From: an uncultured Eubacterium sp.
GTDB taxonomy: Bacteria; Bacillota; Clostridia; Lachnospirales; Lachnospiraceae
Reading direction: 5' to 3'
Length of the DNA: 12,390 nt
Assembly (NCBI GenBank): GCA_937915825.1
Contig: CALGGT010000011.1
Coordinates: 1 to 12,390 of the forward strand
The notes beneath the pieces are model-generated. The model searched no databases and had not been told where the DNA came from. It saw only the letters and a list, made by a program, of their open reading frames with translations. A program made the position numbers and the translations under genes. This document shows positions 1-5,351 of the stretch, piece by piece (position 1 is the stretch's first letter; every line of letters begins with the position of its first letter).

Positions 1-113
1 ATCTGCGGGACCATCGGCAGGAGGGTTTCCCGGACGGGAACCTGCTTGGCGGAGGAAACGAAGTGATTGTAAATGAGTTCCACCCGCAAACCTGGAGAAA
101 AAATATCCAATGA
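1..113 (+). CDS. 3' end of an unidentified gene upstream of metN
   Basis: The third forward frame is open from the window edge and ends in TGA at 111-113. It gives 36 residues, with pieces such as LLGGGNEVIVNEFHP and a C-terminal QTWRKNIQ. The stop overlaps the metN start by four bases (ATGA), a usual sign of translational coupling within an operon. The other two forward frames close earlier, at about 66 and 77. I do not recognise the family from this tail, and the start is outside the window. The call rests on the open frame and the overlap only. If correct, metN is not the first gene of its transcript, and any riboswitch or promoter for the methionine genes lies further upstream. Confidence 0.5.
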   Translation, partial: LRDHRQEGFPDGNLLGGGNEVIVNEFHPQTWRKNIQ

Positions 114-1144
114 CCGTAACAAAGGAAGAATCTCTCGTAACCTTTTCCCTGGAAAAAGTTGGAAAAGTTTATGAGGGAAAGAATCAGGTGGTTGCCCTAG
201 AGGATATTGATCTAGAGATTCAGGAAGGGGAGATTTACGGCATCATAGGAATGAGTGGCGCCGGAAAAAGCACCCTGGTAAGAACCTTGAACCGATTGGA
301 AGAGGTGAGTTCCGGCAGAGTTTGCTTTCAGGGAAAAGATCTGAAAGAACTTTCCAAGAAGGAATTAAACCGGGCGAGACAGAAGATCGGGATGATCTTT
401 CAAGGATTTCATCTGTTGAATCAGAAGACGGTGGCGCAAAACATTCGAATTGCTCTTAAGATTGCAGGAATTCCCAAAGGGGATTGGGAGCAAACGGTGG
501 ATCATATGCTGGATGTGGTAGGATTGCAGGAAAAGAAAGATGCCTATCCCGCAGAGCTGTCCGGTGGCCAGAAGCAGAGAGTGGCCATCGCCAGGGCTCT
601 TGCCACCAATCCGAAGGTTCTTTTGTGCGATGAGGCGACCAGTGCCTTAGATCCCGGGATCACAGCGGAGATTTTGAATCTTTTGAAGAAGATCAACGAG
701 GAGCTTCATGTAACGATCGTCCTCATCACCCATGAGATGAGTGTGGTCGAGGCAATCTGCCATCAGGTGGCTGTGCTTCATCAGGGAAGGATCGTGGAAC
801 ATGGTCCGGTGACTGAGCTTTTTGTCCACCCGAAATCGGAGATCACAAGAAAGATGGTATTTCCGGAGAACGAGGGAATCCCTCAGTTTGACCGGGGCGG
901 ACGGAGATGCGCGCGATTGGTATTTGACGGAACCGAGGCGTTGGAACCGATCATTGCGGGGCTAATGGCGAAGGAACGCATCGCGGTCAGTATTCTACAG
1001 GCAAATACCAAAAGCGTAGGAGGTATCGGGTTTGGTCAAATGATCGTGGCTTTACCGGAAACGGAGGAAGAAGTGGAGCGGGCGATTTCTTACTTCCAAA
1101 AAGTGGGAGTGAATGTAGAAGAATTGGAACGGGAAAGAAGGTGA
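110..1144 (+). CDS. metN: Methionine ABC importer, ATP-binding protein MetN
   Basis: This is the ATPase of the D/L-methionine uptake system. It works as a cytoplasmic dimer on the MetI permease, with MetQ delivering substrate. All nucleotide-binding motifs are present: Walker A GMSGAGKST (residues 47-55), Q-loop FQGF (97-100), signature LSGGQ (150-154), Walker B LLCDEATSALD (171-181) and the switch His in ITHEM (H208). After about residue 260 comes a C-terminal NIL-type domain, with GGIGFGQMIVALP near 304-316. In this family that domain binds methionine and inhibits transport when internal methionine is high, so feedback control at the protein level is likely. At 344 residues the length is normal for MetN. 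The start at 110 overlaps the upstream stop; a GGAG (93-96) sits rather far away at 13 bases, so coupling probably aids initiation. The gene is followed four bases later by metI. Confidence 0.96.
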   Translation: MTVTKEESLVTFSLEKVGKVYEGKNQVVALEDIDLEIQEGEIYGIIGMSGAGKSTLVRTLNRLEEVSSGRVCFQGKDLKELSKKELNRARQKIGMIFQGFHLLNQKTVAQNIRIALKIAGIPKGDWEQTVDHMLDVVGLQEKKDAYPAELSGGQKQRVAIARALATNPKVLLCDEATSALDPGITAEILNLLKKINEELHVTIVLITHEMSVVEAICHQVAVLHQGRIVEHGPVTELFVHPKSEITRKMVFPENEGIPQFDRGGRRCARLVFDGTEALEPIIAGLMAKERIAVSILQANTKSVGGIGFGQMIVALPETEEEVERAISYFQKVGVNVEELERERR

Positions 1145-1148
1145 TAGC

Positions 1149-1802
1149 ATGGCAGGAATTGATTGGAATTTTATTTGGGAAGGGTTCTTGCAAACCATGG
1201 AGATGGTAATTCTATCAACCATTTTGGCCTATGTAGCAGGACTTCCCCTGGGGGTGATCCTTTGGATCACCAAGAAGAATGGGTTGTCACCCAATGCGGT
1301 TGTATATCATAGCTTGGCATTTTTGGTCAATGTCAGTCGATCCATTCCGTTTTTGATCTTCCTGGTGGTGCTGATTCCGTTCACCAGGCTGGTCGTAGGA
1401 ACCTCCATTGGTACGGAAGCTACGATCGTTCCCTTAACCATGGGCGCGATTCCCATTGTGGCACGGATGGTAGAAGCTTCCCTGGAAGAAGTGGGAAGCG
1501 GGATCATTGAAGCGGCGCTGGCTCTGGGAGCGAATAAAAGACAAGTGGTTATTCATTTTATTTTGCCGGAGTCGTTACCTTCCTTATTGCAGGGGGCGGC
1601 GATCAATTTTGTAACCATTCTGGGATATTCTGCTATGGCCGGTTTCATCGGAGGCGGCGGATTGGGCGCGATTGCCTATCAGCATGGATTTATCCGATAT
1701 AAAACAGACATTCTGATGATCACGGTTCTGATCCTGATCGCGATTGTGTGGATCGGACAGGAAGCGGGATTAAAATTGGCGGCCAAGATCCGCCACAGCT
1801 AA
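1149..1802 (+). CDS. metI: Methionine ABC importer, permease MetI
   Basis: This is the inner membrane permease of the methionine importer, 217 residues, the usual MetI length. Hydrophobic segments lie near residues 18-40, 55-80, 90-108, 148-170 and 186-206, fitting the five-helix MetI fold. The EAA coupling loop that contacts the ATPase is visible at 121-142 (EAALALGANKRQ, then FILPES). The glycine-rich GFIGGGGLGAIAYQHG (165-180) and the following FIRY are typical of the family. The start ATG has AAGGTGA six to seven bases upstream. It begins four bases after metN stops, so the two are surely co-transcribed. A gap of 121 bases separates it from metQ, with no terminator hairpin in it. Confidence 0.96.
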   Translation: MAGIDWNFIWEGFLQTMEMVILSTILAYVAGLPLGVILWITKKNGLSPNAVVYHSLAFLVNVSRSIPFLIFLVVLIPFTRLVVGTSIGTEATIVPLTMGAIPIVARMVEASLEEVGSGIIEAALALGANKRQVVIHFILPESLPSLLQGAAINFVTILGYSAMAGFIGGGGLGAIAYQHGFIRYKTDILMITVLILIAIVWIGQEAGLKLAAKIRHS

Positions 1803-1820
1803 TAACGATGGAAACGAGCA

Positions 1821-1884
1821 AAAGGAAAACATAGATCGATACTTACAGAAGATAACATCAATGGAAATTTACAAAGGAAAACAT
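1821..1884 (+). repeat. 12-bp direct repeat in the metI-metQ gap
   Basis: AAAGGAAAACAT occurs at 1821-1832 and again at 1873-1884, 52 bases apart. The gap (1803-1923) is A-rich and shows no convincing promoter, terminator or hairpin. The copies may come from a small duplication or be chance in A-rich sequence. No function can be assigned. Confidence 0.45.
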
Positions 1885-1923
1885 TCATTGAATACAAAAA
1901 AAAGAGGAAAAGAGGTAAACATC

Positions 1924-2808
1924 ATGAGAAAATTTTGGAAAGACAATAAGAACAAGGTATTATCGTTGGTATTCACATTTGCATTGGCATCGGTTGTATT
2001 AACCGGCTGCGGTTCTTCGCAATCCAAGGGTGGCAGTACAGCAAACGCCAACAGCGCCACAAAGACAGAAAGTAAAGAGAACGTCACTTTGAAGATTGGG
2101 GCCAGCGTAACCCCTCATGCGGAGTTATTAAAGAAAGCAGCTCCCATCTTAGAGAAGGACGGCATCACCTTGGATATTGTGGAATTAGAGGATGTCGTAA
2201 CACCCAATACCGGTGTGGCAGACGGAAGTCTGGATGCCAATTTCTTCCAGCATGTTCCTTTCCTGGACAGCTTTAATGAGGAGAACAACACAAACCTGGT
2301 TTCCGTAGGCGCCACACATTATGAACCCTTCGGTTTATATGCGGGAAAATCGAAAGATTTAACCAATATCAAGGATAAGGCCATCGTAGGAGTGCCCAAT
2401 AACGCAACCAATGAAGCGAGAGCATTGTTATTACTTCAGCAGGAAGGATTGATCACATTAAAAGCAGGTGCCGATATTAATGCCACCGTGAAAGATATTG
2501 AGTCCAATCCTCATAACATCAGCATCAAAGAAATTGCGCCGGAACAGCTGGTACGTTCCTTACCGGATCTGGATTATGCCATTATCAACGGTAACTATGC
2601 ATTGGAAGGCGGCCTAAAGGTCAGCGAAGCATTGGCAGTTGAAAACAGCGATGGCGTAGCAGCACAAACCTATAAAAATGTGGTTGTTGTAAAAGAAGAA
2701 AGGAAAGACGACGAAGCGATCAAGAAGTTGGTGGAAGTATTGCAATCCGATGAGATTCAGAAATACATCAACGAAACCTACAATGGAGCGGTTGTACCTG
2801 TAATCTAG
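1924..2808 (+). CDS. metQ: Methionine-binding lipoprotein MetQ
   Basis: This is the substrate-binding lipoprotein of the methionine importer (NlpA/MetQ family), held on the outer face of the membrane. I place the start at 1924, giving 294 residues: AGAGG (1911-1915) is eight bases upstream, and the protein then opens with a proper lipoprotein signal. That signal has a basic n-region, a hydrophobic stretch at about 11-26 and lipobox LTGC with the lipidated Cys at 29. An in-frame ATG at 1861 would add 21 polar residues before the signal and has no good ribosome site. A Ser/Asn/Thr linker (30-52) leads to the binding domain. Family landmarks are SVTPHAELLK (61-70), DANFFQHVPFLD (104-115), HYEPFGLY (132-139), VPNNATNEARALLLL (157-171) and AIINGNYA (219-226). 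It completes the MetNIQ set. Confidence 0.95.
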   Translation: MRKFWKDNKNKVLSLVFTFALASVVLTGCGSSQSKGGSTANANSATKTESKENVTLKIGASVTPHAELLKKAAPILEKDGITLDIVELEDVVTPNTGVADGSLDANFFQHVPFLDSFNEENNTNLVSVGATHYEPFGLYAGKSKDLTNIKDKAIVGVPNNATNEARALLLLQQEGLITLKAGADINATVKDIESNPHNISIKEIAPEQLVRSLPDLDYAIINGNYALEGGLKVSEALAVENSDGVAAQTYKNVVVVKEERKDDEAIKKLVEVLQSDEIQKYINETYNGAVVPVI

Positions 2809-2824
2809 TTGAAAGGAAGGGACC

Positions 2825-3997
2825 ATGGAAAATTTTGTTTATTATAATCCCGCAAAAATCTCTTTTGGACCGGGTTCCATAAACCAATTGGAAGAATTTC
2901 TCATCGAATTGGATACCCGTTCCATCCTCCTAATTTACAGCGGTGATTTTATCAAAGATCTGGGGATTTACGATGCCATTCATCAAGTGGCCCAAAAACG
3001 GAATATTTCCCTGATCGAAGATGGAAGTGTTGTTCCGAATCCCAAGGTTTCTCTGGTTAGAGACCTGGTAGAAAAGGGAAAGAAGAACAAAACAGACCTG
3101 GTTTTGGCGGTTGGCGGAGGCAGTTCGATCGATACCGCCAAGGCTGTGGCTCTGGGATTAAAATACGATGGAGATGTCTGGGATTTCTTTGAAAAAGGAG
3201 TGACCGCCAAGGAGGCAGTCCCCATCGGGGTGATCTCTACGTTACCCTCCAGCGGTTCCGAGACGTCCAATGCGGCAATTATATCCAATGGCCTTTTAAA
3301 GGTGGGATATGAAGATAATTTACTGATTCCGAAGTTTGCCATTATGGATCCGACATACACCTTATCGCTGCCTCCCTATCAAACCGCAGTTGGGGTAGCG
3401 GATATTCTGGCTCATTTGCTGGAACGTTATTTTACAACCGTCTCTCATGTGGATGTAACGGATTATTTGATAGAGGGTGCGGTAAGATGTATCCTTGTAA
3501 ATGGAAAGAAAATCGTGAAAGAACCGGACAATCTGGATGTTCGGGCGGAGATTCAATGGTTGGCAAGCATCGCGCATAATAACTTGTTAGACACTGGTAG
3601 AATCGGAGACTGGGGTTCGCATCGAATTGAGCATGAGCTTAGCGCGCAATACAATATAACCCACGGTGAGGGGATGGCAGTGGTTCTGGTAGCCTGGACC
3701 GATTATATGGCAGACGTCTTGCCGGATAAGCTGGCCCAGCTGGCGGAACGGGTCTTTCATTTGGATCCCTACCAGTATACGAAGCAAGAAGAAGCGAAGG
3801 CGTTGTCCAGGGAGTTAAAGAGATTCTTTCAAGAGGATCTGGGCTTAAAAACCACTTTGGATGAGCTGGACATCGACGAGACCCATTTCGCGGAAATGGC
3901 AGCAAGAGCCACCAAGAACGGTACCAGTCCGGTGGGACATTATGTACCGTTGGATGAAGAGAAATTTATTCAGATCCTGGAACGGGCAAGGAGTTAA
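2825..3997 (+). CDS. Iron-containing alcohol dehydrogenase, butanol dehydrogenase/YqhD type
   Basis: This is a group III metal-dependent alcohol dehydrogenase of 390 residues, full length for the family. It is expected to reduce aldehydes to alcohols with NAD(P)H in the cytoplasm. The N-terminal dinucleotide-binding half shows YYNPAKISFGPGSI (6-19) and GGGSSIDTAKAVALG (97-111). The metal-binding set of the C-terminal half is complete: D193 and H197 in VADILAHLLE, H266 in SHRIEHELS, and H280 in THGEGMA. The 14-residue spacing of the last two matches YqhD/BDH enzymes. AGGAAGG a few bases upstream supports the start. It begins 16 bases after metQ and is followed by an MccA-like gene, so it looks like part of the same transcript. 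The natural aldehyde is unknown; a link to sulfur metabolism is inferred from position alone. Confidence 0.93.
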   Translation: MENFVYYNPAKISFGPGSINQLEEFLIELDTRSILLIYSGDFIKDLGIYDAIHQVAQKRNISLIEDGSVVPNPKVSLVRDLVEKGKKNKTDLVLAVGGGSSIDTAKAVALGLKYDGDVWDFFEKGVTAKEAVPIGVISTLPSSGSETSNAAIISNGLLKVGYEDNLLIPKFAIMDPTYTLSLPPYQTAVGVADILAHLLERYFTTVSHVDVTDYLIEGAVRCILVNGKKIVKEPDNLDVRAEIQWLASIAHNNLLDTGRIGDWGSHRIEHELSAQYNITHGEGMAVVLVAWTDYMADVLPDKLAQLAERVFHLDPYQYTKQEEAKALSRELKRFFQEDLGLKTTLDELDIDETHFAEMAARATKNGTSPVGHYVPLDEEKFIQILERARS

Positions 3998-4039
3998 ATC
4001 CAGGAGGAGCATAGGCAACGAATTTAGAGGGTATGAGTC

Positions 4040-4987
4040 ATGGAATATTATAATGATCTGGTGGAGATGGTAGGGAATACGCCCCTGCTGAAATTAAACC
4101 ATTTGGAGGTTCCGGCGGGAATTGAAATTTACGCGAAATTGGAGATGTACAACCCTTTGGGAAGTGTAAAGGACCGGGTAGGCGTTTACATGCTAAAGGA
4201 AAAAATACAGTCCGGTGAACTTCCGGAAGGAGGAACCATCATTGAAGGAACAGCGGGAAATACCGGCATCGGGACAGCCCTGGCTGCCTTGAATCGTGGA
4301 TTTCGTGTGATTTTTATTGTGCCGGATAAATTCTCCGGGGAAAAACAAACGGTAATGAAGGCTTTGGGGGCGGAAGTGATCAACATCCCCAGAGACCAGG
4401 GGATGCAGGGGGTGATCGTAAAGTCCGAAGAACTTCATGAAAAAATCCCGAATTCCGTCGTTTTAAACCAATTTCAATCCCAGTGGAATCCTAAGGCTCA
4501 CTTTGAGACCACCGGTCCGGAGATTTATCAGCAAATGGATGGCATGATAGATTACTTTGTGGCGGGAGCCGGCAGCGGGGGGACCTTTTCCGGAACGCTG
4601 CGGTATTTACAAAGCAAGGGAGTTCCGGTGAAAGGGGTGTTGGCCGATCCGGTGGGTTCGATCATCGGAGGCGGAGAGCATGGGGATTACGAGATTGAAG
4701 GAATCGGAAATGACTTTGTTGCGGATACCATGGATGTATCCTTGATCGATCAGGTGATCAAGGTAACGGATGAGGAAGCTCTTTCGGCGGTAAGATTGTT
4801 AGCAAAAAAAGAAGGGGTATTAGGCGGAACCTCCACAGGTGCGGCCCTTACTGCGTCTTTCAAGCTGGCACAACAGCTGAAAAATGAGAATCCGGATGTA
4901 GATCCTGAGAGGAACATTCGCATTGTAACCGTATTTCCCGACAGCGGAGAACGGTATTACAGCAAAGGCATTCTGGATCCGGAATGA
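4040..4987 (+). CDS. mccA: PLP-dependent cysteine synthase family enzyme, MccA-like
   Basis: This is a fold-type II PLP enzyme of the CysK / cystathionine beta-synthase group, 315 residues, full length with no extra regulatory domain. The Schiff-base lysine is K44 in NPLGSVKDR. The substrate/phosphate loops are EGTAGNTGIG (69-78), GAGSGGTFSG (176-185) and GGTSTGAAL (262-270). The end VTVFPDSGERYYSKGIL is typical. TAGNTG in place of TSGNTG, and DKFSGEKQ in place of the PETMSLER-like stretch of CysK, resemble Bacillus MccA (YrhA), which makes cystathionine from O-acetylserine and homocysteine. With methionine uptake genes next to it, a role in turning methionine sulfur into cysteine is attractive, but MccB is not in the window. 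Plain cysteine synthase is the alternative. AGAGGG (4026-4031) is eight bases before ATG. Confidence 0.88.
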   Translation: MEYYNDLVEMVGNTPLLKLNHLEVPAGIEIYAKLEMYNPLGSVKDRVGVYMLKEKIQSGELPEGGTIIEGTAGNTGIGTALAALNRGFRVIFIVPDKFSGEKQTVMKALGAEVINIPRDQGMQGVIVKSEELHEKIPNSVVLNQFQSQWNPKAHFETTGPEIYQQMDGMIDYFVAGAGSGGTFSGTLRYLQSKGVPVKGVLADPVGSIIGGGEHGDYEIEGIGNDFVADTMDVSLIDQVIKVTDEEALSAVRLLAKKEGVLGGTSTGAALTASFKLAQQLKNENPDVDPERNIRIVTVFPDSGERYYSKGILDPE

Positions 4988-5011
4988 GAAGGGGCGTGTA
5001 TCGTAAAAAAG

Positions 5012-5047
5012 AAAAAGAACTCATATGAAAATATGAGTTCTTTTTTT
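5012..5047 (+). terminator. Two-way intrinsic terminator between mccA-like gene and tRNA-Pro
   Basis: A perfect 15-bp stem (5012-5026 with 5031-5045) closes on a GAAA tetraloop, a stable GNRA type. Seven T residues (5041-5047) follow for rightward transcription. On the other strand the A-rich left side (5005-5016) reads as a broken U tract. The same hairpin can therefore end the methionine/cysteine operon and the leftward tRNA transcript. Confidence 0.93.
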
Positions 5048-5049
5048 CG

Positions 5050-5123
5050 TCGATGCGACAGGATTTGAACCTGCGACCCCTACGTCCCTAACGTAGTGCT
5101 CTACCAAACTGAGCCACGCATCG
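5050..5123 (-). tRNA. tRNA-Pro with anticodon AGG
   Basis: A full cloverleaf of 74 nt reads on the minus strand. The acceptor stem CGATGCG/CGCATCG is perfect and the discriminator is A. The D arm is GCTC/GAGC, the anticodon stem CTACG/CGTAG, and the T arm GCAGG/CCTGT with loop TTCAAAT. The seven-base anticodon loop is TTAGGGA, giving anticodon AGG at 5089-5087 with G37, as expected for a proline tRNA. C1-G72 also fits bacterial tRNA-Pro. CCA is not encoded: the bases after the discriminator are CGA. AGG instead of UGG, GGG or CGG is uncommon in bacteria. A likely -10 box TACAAT lies on the minus strand at 5168-5163, and a 5-bp hairpin (5136-5150) sits just ahead of the gene. Confidence 0.95.
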
Positions 5124-5162
5124 ATGGGCATTTCAAGCGTCTCTCACGCTGTCACAATGACT

Positions 5163-5168
5163 ATTGTA
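5163..5168 (-). promoter_or_regulatory. Likely -10 box of the tRNA-Pro promoter
   Basis: TACAAT on the minus strand matches the TATAAT consensus at five of six bases and lies 40 bases before the mature tRNA 5' end. No good -35 box is seen at the usual spacing, so the assignment is tentative. A small hairpin (AGCGT, loop of five, ACGCT; 5136-5150) lies in the short leader between it and the tRNA. Confidence 0.45.
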
Positions 5169-5233
5169 ACACAAATGTTTTCAGAATGCTAGTAAAATTT
5201 TAAAAAATTTAAAAAAAATTTCCGAAATAATGA

Positions 5234-5262
5234 TTGACTAATGGTCATTTTTATAGTAGGAT
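5234..5262 (+). promoter_or_regulatory. Sigma-A-type promoter of the MMPL exporter gene
   Basis: TTGACT (5234-5239) and TAGGAT (5257-5262) are separated by exactly 17 bases. The A/T-tract region 5190-5221 just upstream could serve as an UP element. The predicted start of transcription is near 5269, leaving a leader of about 80 bases before the start codon at 5352. The -35 box lies inside the left operator copy, so a bound repressor would cover it. Confidence 0.7.
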
Positions 5263-5290
5263 GTTAGAAGAAGAAAATGACCATTAGTCA
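5235..5290. promoter_or_regulatory. Paired TetR-like operators around the exporter promoter
   Basis: Two arms of 17 bases form a perfect inverted repeat: 5235-5251 and 5274-5290. Each arm contains a 13-base near-palindrome, TGACTAATGGTCA (5235-5247) and its reverse complement (5278-5290), with TGAC/GTCA ends typical of TetR-family operators. The two centres are 43 bases apart, about four helical turns, so two dimers would sit on the same DNA face, one over the -35 box and one just after the start of transcription. No regulator gene is present in the window. The family assignment is an inference from site form and from the exporter downstream. Confidence 0.75.
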
Positions 5291-5294
5291 GTGT

Positions 5295-5329
5295 AAATGG
5301 ATGTTCCATTTTATATGGATCCATATAAA
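5295..5329 (+). repeat. Two tandem palindromes in the exporter mRNA leader
   Basis: The first is a 7-bp stem with a three-base loop (AAATGGA, TGT, TCCATTT; 5295-5311). The second is a perfect 20-base palindrome centred between 5319 and 5320 (5310-5329, containing GGATCC). In RNA it would make an 8-bp stem with loop GAUC. Both lie between the right operator and the AGGAG ribosome site (5337-5341). They could be RNA hairpins affecting translation or stability, or another protein site. Confidence 0.6.
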
Positions 5330-5351
5330 TAAGTTTAGGAGTGATGAGGAC

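Noticed and set aside
1..109. S-box (SAM) or other methionine riboswitch ahead of metN
   Set aside because: The stretch reads as the end of an open frame that overlaps metN, and no riboswitch stems or terminator could be drawn. Such an element could still lie upstream of the window.
1861..1923. Earlier start for MetQ at 1861
   Set aside because: It would precede the lipoprotein signal by 21 polar residues and has no good ribosome site; 1924 gives a normal signal peptide and a well-spaced AGAGG.
3861..4073. Small plus-strand frame over the end of the alcohol dehydrogenase and start of the MccA-like gene
   Set aside because: It overlaps two well-supported genes in another frame and resembles no protein; it is a shadow.
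5252..5257. TATAGT as the -10 box of the exporter promoter
   Set aside because: It matches the consensus better than TAGGAT but would leave only 12 bases to TTGACT, too short for a sigma-A promoter.
5277..5351. Earlier start for the MMPL exporter at 5277
   Set aside because: This ATG lies inside the right operator arm, only a few bases after the predicted start of transcription, and has no ribosome site. ATG 5352 has AGGAG and leads straight into the first membrane helix.
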